Shown: positions 52,038 to 60,778, numbered from the stretch's first letter. The stretch: DNA of 64,000 bases from Thiobacillus sp. (GCF_030696885.1 NZ_JAUYRI010000024.1:186001-250000); one strand, 5' to 3'. A program made the numbers and translations. Notes: generated from the sequence alone by a model not told the origin.

Positions 52038-53350
52038 GCACAGTCGCCCACGCGCTTGCGGTCCACCAGACCGAAGCCCTGCTGTTTTTTACCCTGCTGC
52101 AACTGACGCTGATCGTGCTCGCTGCCCGTCTTGGCGGCGAACTGGCGCAGCGCGTTGGCCAGTCGCCCGCGGTCGGCGAGATCATCGTTGGCATCCTGTT
52201 GGGCCCATCGCTGTTCGGCCTGCTCGCGCCCGGGGCGTTCGAATACGTGTTTCATTCGACGCCGGCGGCGCCGATGCAGATGCTGTCGCAGATCGGACTT
52301 ATCCTGCTGATGTTCCAGATCGGTCTCGAGTTTGATTTTTCCCACCTGACCGAGCGTCACCACCGCCGCGCCGTCACCGCGATCGCCAGCGCCAGCCTGG
52401 CCGTACCGTTCGCGCTCGGCTTCGGTTTCGGCTGGCTCAGCGCGCCGCTGTTGTCGCCCGGCGTGGACCGTCTCGCCTCGGCGCTGTTCATTGCCACCGC
52501 CTTCTCCATCACCGCCTTGCCCATCCTCGGCCGCATCATGATGGAGTTCAAGATCACCCGCCTGCCGATCGGCGTCATCGCCATCAGTGCCGCCGCCATT
52601 AACGACGTCATCGGCTGGCTGCTGCTCGCACTGATCACCGCGCTCACGCTGGCCCAGTTCAGCGCCGCCGCCTTCGCGTTCAAGGTGGCGCTGGTCGGCG
52701 TGTTTTTCCTCGCCTGGTGGTTCGTCGTGCGGCCACTGATGAAGCGCGTGATCCGGGCCAGCCAGGCCAAGCCCGTGCCGGTGGGCGAGAAGGCCGGACG
52801 CGGCAAGCTCACCCACAATCTGCTCGGCATCCTGCTCGCCGCCATCTTCGTCTCGGCGATGACCACCTACCAGCTTGGCATTTTCGCCATCTTCGGCGGT
52901 TTCATGATGGGGGTGATCCTGCACGACGAGCACGAACTGATCGAGGCGTGGAAGGAGCGCATCGGCCACTTCGTGATGGTGTTCTTCCTGCCCATCTTCT
53001 TCACCTACACGGGCTTGCGCACCCACGTCGGCAGCCTCGATTCGGTTCAGGCATGGGGCTGGTGCGGGCTGCTGATTGCGCTGGCTACTTTGGGGAAATT
53101 CGGCGCCAGCTACCTCGCCGCGCGCTGGGCCGGCATGTCGCACCACGAGGGCAAGGTGATCGGCATCATGATGAACACCCGCGCGCTGATGGAGCTCATC
53201 GTTATCAACGTCGGCTACGACCTCGGGGTGATCTCGCAGCAGGTGTTCACCATGCTGGTGCTGATGGCGATTTTCAGTACGGTGATCACGACGCCGGGAT
53301 TGCGGCGGTGGCTGCCGAAGATCGGGGTGGCGGTCGCGGGGCGGCACTGA
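52034..53350 (+). CDS. Kef/CPA2-type cation:proton antiporter
   Basis: A 438-residue membrane protein with about 11-12 helices, opening with VGQSPAVGEIIVGILLGPSLFG and having LILLMFQIGLEFDF, IAISAAAINDVIGWLL and MMNTRALMELIVIN, classic CPA2 features including the aspartate in helix 5 (AAINDV). There is no RCK/TrkA domain. The start is TTG at 52034, overlapping the ketoreductase stop, so it appears translationally coupled to the pigment operon. A pigment-related role is inference only. Confidence 0.88.
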   Translation: MSTVAHALAVHQTEALLFFTLLQLTLIVLAARLGGELAQRVGQSPAVGEIIVGILLGPSLFGLLAPGAFEYVFHSTPAAPMQMLSQIGLILLMFQIGLEFDFSHLTERHHRRAVTAIASASLAVPFALGFGFGWLSAPLLSPGVDRLASALFIATAFSITALPILGRIMMEFKITRLPIGVIAISAAAINDVIGWLLLALITALTLAQFSAAAFAFKVALVGVFFLAWWFVVRPLMKRVIRASQAKPVPVGEKAGRGKLTHNLLGILLAAIFVSAMTTYQLGIFAIFGGFMMGVILHDEHELIEAWKERIGHFVMVFFLPIFFTYTGLRTHVGSLDSVQAWGWCGLLIALATLGKFGASYLAARWAGMSHHEGKVIGIMMNTRALMELIVINVGYDLGVISQQVFTMLVLMAIFSTVITTPGLRRWLPKIGVAVAGRH

Positions 53351-53366
53351 ACCGACACGAGCCCCT

Positions 53367-53372
53367 TATAAT
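53367..53372 (+). promoter_or_regulatory. Candidate -10 for the lipoprotein gene
   Basis: A perfect TATAAT lies 42 bases before the lipoprotein ATG, which also has a good ribosome site (AAGGGAG). No convincing -35 is seen. It suggests that the lipoprotein is transcribed separately from the polyene operon. Confidence 0.4.
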
Positions 53373-53414
53373 TGACCTGCTTTACTCATTCCAATAACGA
53401 CCAAGGGAGACAAA

Positions 53415-53939
53415 ATGAAGTCATCTTCACGAACAACAGCCCGGATGGCCATCCTGATCGCGGCCTTGCTGGCCACGGGTTGCAGCACCATGCCGGGTAA
53501 CAGCGCGGAGTCAGCGACCGATACCAAAACCGCAGCCAAGACCGCCGCGCCCGTCAGCAAAGTCGGACCGGGCATGAATGAACGCGGCGAGGTCGTAGAC
53601 GCGAAGCTGGTCGAAGCAGGATACGGACAGACCGTCAAAGGGCTCAATGACTATGAGGGCGAGATCACCGGCAAGCCCGCACCCCGCAGCAAGTTCACCA
53701 AGCTCAAAATCGGCATGAGCCTCAAACAGGTTCTCGACCTGGCAGGCCAGCCCACGGATCAGGGAGCGCACATCACCGGCAAGGCATTCATCCCGTTCTA
53801 TTTCGGTTCTGACCGCTATCGCTACGAGACGGTCTACAAGGGTTCGGGGCGGCTGATTTTTGCCGGCGCGGCGGGCTTTGATTCCAACGCCCATCTCATC
53901 TGGATCATCCACAGCGCCAACGAGGGGGGCTATCGCTGA
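53415..53939 (+). CDS. Lipoprotein with SmpA/BamE-like domain
   Basis: A 174-residue lipoprotein: signal peptide ending ALLATGC (Cys23), a low-complexity linker rich in A, T and K (to ~50), then a domain from ~90 with FTKLKIGMSLKQVLDLAGQPTDQ, typical of SmpA/BamE folds. It is probably an envelope protein. Function is unknown. It stands alone where the two polyene operons converge. Confidence 0.8.
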   Translation: MKSSSRTTARMAILIAALLATGCSTMPGNSAESATDTKTAAKTAAPVSKVGPGMNERGEVVDAKLVEAGYGQTVKGLNDYEGEITGKPAPRSKFTKLKIGMSLKQVLDLAGQPTDQGAHITGKAFIPFYFGSDRYRYETVYKGSGRLIFAGAAGFDSNAHLIWIIHSANEGGYR

Positions 53940-53951
53940 TTCCTATGCGGC

Positions 53952-54008
53952 GGCTTCACCCGAACTGAAGCCAGCTTGCCTAGGCCTTTTCATCGCAGCC
54001 TAGGCAAG
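53952..54008. terminator. Two tandem hairpins between converging genes
   Basis: GGCTTCA (53952-53958) pairs with TGAAGCC (53966-53972). Just after it, CTTGCCTAGGC (53975-53985) pairs exactly with GCCTAGGCAAG (53998-54008). They lie between the rightward lipoprotein gene and the leftward PagL-like gene. No strong U-tract follows, so termination is likely but unproven. Confidence 0.55.
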
Positions 54009-54068
54009 TCCGCTTTCAGCGCATTTTGCGCAGGACGGACAAGTCGGGCAGCGCTACCCGCTCGATGC

Positions 54069-54680
54069 TCAATCGAACTGCCAGACCATTCCCAGGTTGA
54101 GACCCAGAACGTCAATACCCGGGTTGGGATCGGTCATGCCCAGGTTGGAGTGGTGCGTGAAATAACCCGCCGCCGTGAAGGCCTGTTTCTTGTCGAACTG
54201 ATACCGCAGCCCAAGCTGGGAAAACCAGTTGAACGTGAAGTCCTGTCCCTGCCCGCCGGGAATGTTTTTAGCGTTGGTCAGGCCGGCGCCGCCGCCGATT
54301 TCAAAGAACAGCGCGGACTTTTGATTGGCTGACCACAACTCGAAGGTCGGCGCGCCGGCCAGGGCGAAATAATAATCCTCGGCACCTTTCAGATACGTCT
54401 CGTAAATGATCGCGATCCGGTTGCGCACGGTGAGGCGCGAACCGCTTTCCCCCTTCCACAGATCGAACATCGCCGGCGAACGCCAGGCCACTTGCAAGGG
54501 GGCGATGACGTAGTCGAGTGGGGAGTTGTTGCGGACCTTTTCCAGATAACCTGCCTCGATCGCGAGTTCCCAACGGTCGGCCGGATGACTCTGGGCATGG
54601 GCCGGATTGGACAACAGCGCGAGCAGGGATAAGACCGTGCAGGGCAGGGCAGAGCGGAAGGGAGGGAAGAGGGGGCTCAT
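54069..54680 (-). CDS. PagL-like lipid A 3-O-deacylase
   Basis: A 203-residue outer-membrane beta-barrel protein with a signal peptide (to about AHAQ). The C-terminal motif FTHHSNLGMTDPNPGID contains the HxSN of PagL (catalytic His and Ser). The residue at the PagL glutamate position is Asp, a conservative change. The protein ends in an aromatic strand, GLNLGMVWQFD, suited to barrel assembly. PagL removes the 3-O acyl chain of lipid A. It lies between the two arms of the polyene locus. Confidence 0.82.
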   Translation of the reverse strand: MSPLFPPFRSALPCTVLSLLALLSNPAHAQSHPADRWELAIEAGYLEKVRNNSPLDYVIAPLQVAWRSPAMFDLWKGESGSRLTVRNRIAIIYETYLKGAEDYYFALAGAPTFELWSANQKSALFFEIGGGAGLTNAKNIPGGQGQDFTFNWFSQLGLRYQFDKKQAFTAAGYFTHHSNLGMTDPNPGIDVLGLNLGMVWQFD

Positions 54681-54736
54681 GAAGTGTGCTCGGGTTGTCC
54701 GGGGTTCAAATTATTGCACCAAGCCGGCCGTGTCAT

Positions 54737-55510
54737 TCAGACCGGCTTGACCGCCTGGTACTCGGCCAGGATCGACAGTGCCCGGGTTTCGATATGCCGG
54801 TGCACGCCAGTAAAGCCGGCTTGCTGCAGCGTGTCGATCACGCCGCTCGGCGGCACGCAGGCTTCGATCGTGTCCCAGTAGTAGCGCCACAGCTTGGCCG
54901 ACTCGGCACTGCTGCCGATGAGGCGGGCCAGCACCGGCACCACGCCGCGCATATAGCCCTTGAGCAGGGCCTGGCTCCAGGCACGTTCCGGTTTGGTGAT
55001 CTCGAGCAGGCACAGGCGGCCGCCGGGCTTGAGGACGCGATGGAATTCGCTGAAGGCGGCCGACAGGTCGCCGATATGACGCAGTGCATAGCCCATGCTG
55101 AGGAAATCAAAGCTGGCATCGGGGAAGGGAATGGCTTCTGCCCGCCCCTCGACGAGTTGGACCCCCGGCAGGTCTGCGCAGGCCATCATGCCGGCACTGG
55201 GATCGACACCAATCACCAGGGCGGGGTCGCCCACAAGCTTCACCGCTTCGCGCGCCACCAGGCCGGTGCCGACGCCGATGTCGACGACGCGCATACCCGG
55301 TTTTAATCCCGCGCGTTGCAGCGCCTGGTTGCGATACCAGGGGCCGCTGCCCAGGGCGAGCAGGCGGTCGATGCGGTCGTAGTCGGAGGCGGTGCTGTCG
55401 AACAGCTTGCCGACATAGCCGCGCCGCTCCTGTTCACTGGCGTAGTAGCTGGTGAGGGGCGGGTGCGGGGCGTGCACCGCTGGCACGGACGCGTCGGGGG
55501 GATTTTTCAT
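54737..55510 (-). CDS. UbiE-like SAM-dependent methyltransferase
   Basis: A 257-residue methyltransferase of UbiE/COQ5 type: motif I VVDIGVGTGLVAREAV at 75-90, GRAEAIPFPDASFDFLSMGYALRH, and RVLKPGGRLCLLEITKPE. The start ATG at 55510 overlaps the glycosyltransferase stop by four bases. The true quinone enzyme is usually near ubiB/ubiJ, so here an aryl polyene or lipid substrate is more likely. It is the last gene of the leftward arm. Confidence 0.85.
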   Translation of the reverse strand: MKNPPDASVPAVHAPHPPLTSYYASEQERRGYVGKLFDSTASDYDRIDRLLALGSGPWYRNQALQRAGLKPGMRVVDIGVGTGLVAREAVKLVGDPALVIGVDPSAGMMACADLPGVQLVEGRAEAIPFPDASFDFLSMGYALRHIGDLSAAFSEFHRVLKPGGRLCLLEITKPERAWSQALLKGYMRGVVPVLARLIGSSAESAKLWRYYWDTIEACVPPSGVIDTLQQAGFTGVHRHIETRALSILAEYQAVKPV

Positions 55511-56292
55511 GGGGTGTTTGACCGGAGAATGTTCAGGCGCCGCAGTAGCAGGAGGGGCAAGCGCAGCAGGAAACCCAGCATCAGACGCAGGTGCATCCAG
55601 CTGAGCAGGGTGTTGTCGCGCAGGTAGTTGAAGTGGGACACGCCCCCTTCGTCGGCGCGCAGGTACTTCACCGGCGCGGGCAGGTTGATCGGGCGCACGC
55701 CGCGCCAGCACAGGCGCACCACGGCCTCGGGGTCGAAGTCGAAGCGGCGCATCCAGCGCTGGCCGCGCATGACCTGGCGAAGCGGATCGATAGGGTACAC
55801 GCGAAAGCCGTAGAGCGAATCGCCGATCCCCATCCACAGGGTTTCCAGGTTGGCCCAGCCGTTCGAGATCTTGCGCCCCTGCACCCGCAGCGCGGGCGCG
55901 TCGGCGTCGAACACCGGCTTGCCGAGAATCATTGCCCCGGGTGCCTGTTGCGAGGCGGCCATGAAGGCCGGGATGAGGTTGGCCGGGTGCTGGCCGTCGG
56001 AGTCCATCGTCAGCGCATGGGTGAAACCCTGCTGCGCGGCCAGTTCCAGGCCGTGCAGCACGGCGGCGCCCTTGCCGCCGTTTGCGGGCAGCAGCAGCAC
56101 CTGAAGGTGCGGGTCGTTCGCCGCCATGTCCTTGAGGCCTGCGGCCGTGCCATCAGTGCTGCCGTCCACCACCACCCACACCGGCGCCCACTGGCCGCGG
56201 GCGGCGCGCACCGTTTCGTAGACCCGGGGCCCGGGGTTGTAGCTGGGGATCAGCACCAGGTGGCTGGCGGAAACCTTCGTGTCAGGCGACAT
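55507..56292 (-). CDS. Family 2 glycosyltransferase (DPM-like)
   Basis: A 261-residue GT2 enzyme opening HLVLIPSYNPGPRVYETV, with VVVDGSTDGTAAGLK and MDSDGQHP as nucleotide-sugar/metal site. The C-terminal ~25 residues are hydrophobic and may bind the membrane. In aryl polyene loci a similar enzyme accompanies the acyltransferases and probably glycosylates the lipid or aryl head. The start is ATG at 56292 inside the upstream gene's end (11-base overlap). Confidence 0.87.
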   Translation of the reverse strand: MSPDTKVSASHLVLIPSYNPGPRVYETVRAARGQWAPVWVVVDGSTDGTAAGLKDMAANDPHLQVLLLPANGGKGAAVLHGLELAAQQGFTHALTMDSDGQHPANLIPAFMAASQQAPGAMILGKPVFDADAPALRVQGRKISNGWANLETLWMGIGDSLYGFRVYPIDPLRQVMRGQRWMRRFDFDPEAVVRLCWRGVRPINLPAPVKYLRADEGGVSHFNYLRDNTLLSWMHLRLMLGFLLRLPLLLLRRLNILRSNTP

Positions 56293-57118
56293 CAGAGCCG
56301 GACCGCATGGGATTCGGCGCCTGCGGGGCGTCGGGCGGCAGGAAATGCGGTGCATCGCGCAGTTCCTCGATGAAGTAACGCTCGAGGTCCTCGGTAAAGG
56401 TTCCGGCTTTTTCCGGCGGCGCGAAGCGGCGGCCGAGGCGGACGCGATAGGTGATCGGCATCGGCGGGCGGCGGAACAGTGGCCAGCCCTTGCCGAGGTA
56501 GCCCGAGTCGGTCTCGATGAACACGGTCTGGATCGGCACGCGGGCGCGGCTGGCGATCAGCGCGGTGGTGCCCTTGCAGACGTTGACCGGCCAGCGGGTA
56601 GTGCGGGTGCCTTCGGGGAAGATCAACAACTGGCTGCCCCTTTTCAGCTCGGCCACGGCTTGCTTGATCATGCTTAGCTGCGCGTCGTTGCGGATGTAGC
56701 CGGCCAGGCGAGCGCCGGCGCCGAGAAAGGCGTTGTCGACGATGTCGACCTTCATGATGCAGGCCATGTTGGGCAGCCGCGAGATGACCATCAGGGCATC
56801 GAGCAGACAGGGGTGGTTGGGGGCGACGATCATCGGGCCTTCATCGTGCAGGGCATCGAGCGCGCTGAGATCGAAGCGGCAGGCCCCGATCAGGGACAGC
56901 GCGCCGAGATAGAGTCGAAAACCGAGGGTGTTGGCCCAGCGTCCGAGCGGGACGCCCCAACGCTTCGGCAGGATGTGGTAAAGCGGCACGGCGAGCAGCG
57001 TCCAGGTCAGCGATATTGCGCCGAGCAGACCGAGGCCGAACCACAGCGCCACATATTCATAGAGACGATGCAGCCAGCGCCGGGGCAGGCTGGGCGTCGA
57101 TAGCAGGGTTGTGTTCAC
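56282..57118 (-). CDS. PlsC-like 1-acyl-glycerol-phosphate-type acyltransferase
   Basis: A 278-residue membrane acyltransferase. One or two N-terminal helices (about 20-50) precede the HX4D motif NHPCLLDA (His102, Asp107) and FPEGTR at 167-172. It is a standard member of aryl polyene loci. The GTG start at 57118 gives a normal length; the longer open frame overlaps the chorismatase gene. It probably acylates the pigment's lipid anchor. Confidence 0.87.
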   Translation of the reverse strand: MNTTLLSTPSLPRRWLHRLYEYVALWFGLGLLGAISLTWTLLAVPLYHILPKRWGVPLGRWANTLGFRLYLGALSLIGACRFDLSALDALHDEGPMIVAPNHPCLLDALMVISRLPNMACIMKVDIVDNAFLGAGARLAGYIRNDAQLSMIKQAVAELKRGSQLLIFPEGTRTTRWPVNVCKGTTALIASRARVPIQTVFIETDSGYLGKGWPLFRRPPMPITYRVRLGRRFAPPEKAGTFTEDLERYFIEELRDAPHFLPPDAPQAPNPMRSGSDVA

Positions 57119-57170
57119 CCGACCACCTCGACGTGGGCGGACGATACACGGTGGATTCCGGCGAGTCTGA

Positions 57171-58259
57171 TCAGGCGGAGGTGGAAAGGCATGGGCTGCT
57201 TCCGTTTGAACTGTCCGCCTGACAGGGGCTGATGGCATGTCCGCCCGAAGCCTCGATTTCGACCAGCAGGTCGGCGCGGCATACATCCGCCTGCAGGAAG
57301 AAAGCCAGCATCGACGCGCCGATGAACTGCGCCATTTCGCGCCGCACCGTGGCCATGTCTTCCGGATGACGGACATACACCTTGTAGGCCAGCGCATCGA
57401 GGCGGAAGCCGGCGCCCGGTGCCTGGCGGTTGGCCTCGGCGACGATGGCCGCGATGTTGTGCAGGCATTCCCGCGTCTGTGCCGCCACATCTCCGTGGTG
57501 CAGGGTCTGGTGGCCGACGATACTGGCGGTTCCGGAGATGAACAGCATGTCGCGTCCACCCAGCTTGACCCGGCTCGCGCGCGCGAAGGTCGGGCTGCGT
57601 GGACCGTACTGACTGGGGTAATGGTAGGCGCTGAGCTGGCGCGGATTCTCGACGCCGATCACGTCCGCCCGCGTCGCCAGGAAGGCAATGTGGAGCCCGC
57701 CGCCGGCCGTGCCCAGGGCGCAGGCGGCGGGCACCTTGCCGACGACCGAGCGGCCGTGGCCGAGGAAGGCATCCTGGCGGCCGATGTTGAACTGTCGATA
57801 GCGCTCCATGGCGTGGCTTTCCCGGTTGATTGCCGGGAAGTAGTTCCAGAAGCGCAGGACGGCGTGAAAGTCGTGCGCGTCAAGGAGCTCGAAAATGGCC
57901 TGGTAGGCAGTTTCCGTCACGGACTGCAGGGGCGTCCGCACATCCTGTAACGCTGCCACGGTGCTTTCGTCGAGGCTCAGGCATCCGAACAGCAGCGTGG
58001 CGCCCTGGCGATAGCGGATGGGACCCTGCTGGCCGGATACCAGCGGTTCCGGGCTGTGCCAGACCTCGCACAGCGCGGCTTCACCGGGTGGCCGCGGCAT
58101 GTCCACGGACAGGAAGGGCAGGTCCGTCGTGTCGGGCAGGTAGGCCGGATGGGAAAAGCAGGCGCCCCCCAGCATGCTGCGCCGTGCGTCGCCGTCGAGT
58201 TGCGAAAGTCGAGCCGCGGGCAGGATGTCCAGCCGCAGCAAGGATTCCATCGTCGTCAT
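57171..58259 (-). CDS. xanB2: Chorismatase (XanB2/FkbO/Hyg5 family)
   Basis: A 362-residue protein of the chorismatase family, often annotated as pteridine-dependent dioxygenase-like. Characteristic pieces are FRFWNYFPAIN-like (residues near 170), GRQDAFLGHG, KVPAACALGT and FISGTASIVGHQTLHHGDVAAQTRECLHNIAAI. In Xanthomonas, XanB2 turns chorismate into 3- and 4-hydroxybenzoate, and 3-hydroxybenzoate primes xanthomonadin. The start at 58259 overlaps the halogenase-like stop (ATGA). Which chorismatase subtype it is cannot be decided by eye. Confidence 0.85.
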   Translation of the reverse strand: MTTMESLLRLDILPAARLSQLDGDARRSMLGGACFSHPAYLPDTTDLPFLSVDMPRPPGEAALCEVWHSPEPLVSGQQGPIRYRQGATLLFGCLSLDESTVAALQDVRTPLQSVTETAYQAIFELLDAHDFHAVLRFWNYFPAINRESHAMERYRQFNIGRQDAFLGHGRSVVGKVPAACALGTAGGGLHIAFLATRADVIGVENPRQLSAYHYPSQYGPRSPTFARASRVKLGGRDMLFISGTASIVGHQTLHHGDVAAQTRECLHNIAAIVAEANRQAPGAGFRLDALAYKVYVRHPEDMATVRREMAQFIGASMLAFFLQADVCRADLLVEIEASGGHAISPCQADSSNGSSPCLSTSA

Positions 58260-59599
58260 CGGCACGCGACCTCGTCCGGGTCTTCGAGGTAGCGGATATC
58301 CAGCTTGCGCCGCTTCCATGCCAGGATCGTGCGCTTCAGGTTGGCGAGCGAAGTCAGGTAGTAGATTGTCTTGAACATCCACAGCGAACGCCAGATCGGC
58401 GTCTTGCCGAAGATGTCGCCGGCCAATACCGACAGCAAGGCCTCCTTGACCCGGAACACATTGCGCGGCGACATGAAGAGGTCGCGCATGGTGGGGTTGG
58501 TGACGCGGTAGATGAACCAGGAAAATTCCCTGGGGCCGTGTTTCATCATCTGGTCGAAGCGCTTGAGCGCCACTGCCGCCCGGCCCGGCTGACGCAGGCA
58601 GACGTCCACCGCATCGGCGCCGGCGAAGGCGCTGTTCATTGCAAGCATGACGCCGGACGAGAAGACCGGGTCGATGAAGGCGTAGGCGTCGCCCAGCAGC
58701 AGATAGTTGGCCCCGTGGCTGCGGTCGCAGCTATAGGAGAAATTGCCGGTGGCCTCCACTTCGGAGACCAGTTCGGCGTTTTCCAGCCGCGCCGCCAGGG
58801 CGGGGCACTGGGCGATGAGGTCGAGAAAAAATTCCTGCACCGGTTTCTTGCGTGTCTTCAGGAAACGGGGCCAGGTCACCGCGCCGACGCTGGTGGTGCC
58901 GTCGGCGAGCGGAATGAACCAGAACCAGCCCTGCTCGAACCAGAAGATGCTGATGTGGCCTTCCATTTTGCCAGGGTGTCGCTGGGCGCCCTTGAAATGG
59001 CCATAGAGCGCGGCGCTGTTGTGTTTGGGATTGCGTTGCTTGGCCTGGAAACGGTTGCCGAGGAAGGTGTCGCGGCCGGAGGCGTCGACAAGAAAACGGC
59101 ATCGCCAGGTCTCGCTGCGGCCGTCGTCGTGGTGCGCCCGGACCAGGGCGCCGCCGTCGTCCGGCAGAAATTCCACCTCGCGCACGCGGCAGCCTTCGAT
59201 GACGTCGGCGCCCTTGCGCGTGGCATTGCGGATCAGGATCTCGTCGAATTCGGAGCGGCGCACCTGATAGGCGCAAGGCATGGACTTGTCCCAGGCATCG
59301 GCGAATTCGAAATTCTGCCGGTGCTCGTGCCAGGGCGAGACGAATTCCGCCCCCCATTTCTGCATACCGATGGCCTCCACCTCGGCGCGCACGCCCAGCT
59401 TGTCGAACAGCGGCAGGTTGGCCGGCAGCAGGGATTCGCCGATGTGGAAGCGCGGGTGACGTGCCTTTTCCAGCAGGGTGACCTGATGCCCTTTTTCCGC
59501 CAGCAGGGCGGCGGCGGTCGAGCCGGCCGGGCCGCCGCCGATCACCAGCACGTCGCAGCGGTGTTCGGCAGGGCGGGACGGCGTGGAGACGTGCGACAT
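58256..59599 (-). CDS. Flavin-dependent halogenase-superfamily oxidoreductase
   Basis: A 447-residue FAD enzyme. The FAD site VIGGGPAGSTAAALLAEKG lies at 19-37, HIGESLLPANLPLFDKLGV follows, and WFWFIPLADGTTSVGAVTW contains the WxWxIP signature of flavin-dependent halogenases. The later LLLGDAYAFIDPVFSSGVMLAM is the second FAD region. Xanthomonadins are brominated and their loci encode a similar enzyme, so pigment halogenation is plausible. A hydroxylase or oxidase role remains possible. The ATG at 59599 has AAGGA seven bases upstream. Confidence 0.86.
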   Translation of the reverse strand: MSHVSTPSRPAEHRCDVLVIGGGPAGSTAAALLAEKGHQVTLLEKARHPRFHIGESLLPANLPLFDKLGVRAEVEAIGMQKWGAEFVSPWHEHRQNFEFADAWDKSMPCAYQVRRSEFDEILIRNATRKGADVIEGCRVREVEFLPDDGGALVRAHHDDGRSETWRCRFLVDASGRDTFLGNRFQAKQRNPKHNSAALYGHFKGAQRHPGKMEGHISIFWFEQGWFWFIPLADGTTSVGAVTWPRFLKTRKKPVQEFFLDLIAQCPALAARLENAELVSEVEATGNFSYSCDRSHGANYLLLGDAYAFIDPVFSSGVMLAMNSAFAGADAVDVCLRQPGRAAVALKRFDQMMKHGPREFSWFIYRVTNPTMRDLFMSPRNVFRVKEALLSVLAGDIFGKTPIWRSLWMFKTIYYLTSLANLKRTILAWKRRKLDIRYLEDPDEVACR

Positions 59600-59773
59600 G
59601 AGACTTTCCTTGGATGAGGGCATCACTGCGAAAGACGCTGTCCGCAAGAAGTGAAACCTGAGGCAATTTTACCCAAACAATCCCTATCGCTGGTGTCCTG
59701 GTTCCGGGAGGCCTGATTCGAGTGATGGCTTCCCGCGCTATCATGCGCAGGTTCTGGTTTGAGTTTTCCCTCT

Positions 59774-60778
59774 ATGCTGGTGCTTGGCGTCGAATCCTCC
59801 TGCGATGAAACCGGTGTCGCGCTGTATGACAGCGCGCACGGCCTGTTGGCGCACGCCCTGTATTCGCAGATCGCGATGCACGCCGACTACGGCGGCGTGG
59901 TGCCCGAGCTCGCATCGCGCGACCATATCCGGCGGGTGCTGCCGTTGACCCGGCAGGTGCTGGCCGAGAGTGGCCGCACCCTCGCCGATCTCGGCGGCGT
60001 CGCGTACACGCAGGGCCCGGGGCTGGCCGGCGCCCTGCTGGTGGGGGCGGGGATGGCGCGCGCGCTGGCGTATGCGCTGGGGATCCCGGCGGTCGGCGTA
60101 CACCATCTGGAAGGCCATTTGCTGTCGCCGCTGATTTCCGACACGCCGCCGGAATTTCCGTTCGTCGCGCTGCTGGTGTCGGGGGGGCACACCCAATTGA
60201 TGCTGGTGTCGGGTGTCGGACGCTACACGCTGTTGGGCGAAACGCTCGACGACGCCGCCGGCGAGGCGTTCGACAAGACGGCCCAGCTGCTGGGGCTGGG
60301 CTATCCGGGTGGGCCGGCGCTGTCGAAGCTGGCGGCGACGGGCGACGCTGACCGCTTCAAGCTGCCGCGGCCGATGTTGAATTCCGGCGATTTCGATTTC
60401 AGCTTTTCCGGACTGAAGACGGCAGTGCTGACGCTGGTGAGGAAGCAGGGGCTGGCGCAGGCGGCGGACATCGCGGCCGCTTTCCAGGCCGCCGCGGTGG
60501 AGGTGCTGGTGAGCAAGAGCCTGGCGGCCTGCCAACACAGCGGTGCGACGCGGCTGGTGGTCGCCGGCGGCGTGGGCGCCAACGCGCAGTTGCGCGAGCG
60601 GCTCACGCGCGAAGCCGCCGCGCGCGGCATCGAGGTGTTCTACCCGCGGCTGGAATTCTGTACTGACAACGGCGCGATGATCGCCTACGCCGGCGCGCAG
60701 CGGCTGGCGCACGCAAACCGGGACCTGACGTTTGCGGTCAAGCCGCGCTGGGAACTGGCGACGCTCGACGCGGTGTAG
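59774..60778 (+). CDS. tsaD: tRNA threonylcarbamoyladenosine (t6A37) transferase
   Basis: A 334-residue Tsa[20 protein letters not shown], metal ligands HHLEGH (HxxxH), [30 protein letters not shown] and a C-terminal CTDNGAMIA with the final metal ligand. With TsaB, TsaC and TsaE it makes t6A at position 37 of ANN-decoding tRNAs. The ATG at 59774 is preferred over a TTG 15 bases upstream. The 174-base gap to the divergent halogenase gene probably holds both promoters. Confidence 0.97.
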   Translation: MLVLGVESSCDETGVALYDSAHGLLAHALYSQIAMHADYGGVVPELASRDHIRRVLPLTRQVLAESGRTLADLGGVAYTQGPGLAGALLVGAGMARALAYALGIPAVGVHHLEGHLLSPLISDTPPEFPFVALLVSGGHTQLMLVSGVGRYTLLGETLDDAAGEAFDKTAQLLGLGYPGGPALSKLAATGDADRFKLPRPMLNSGDFDFSFSGLKTAVLTLVRKQGLAQAADIAAAFQAAAVEVLVSKSLAACQHSGATRLVVAGGVGANAQLRERLTREAAARGIEVFYPRLEFCTDNGAMIAYAGAQRLAHANRDLTFAVKPRWELATLDAV

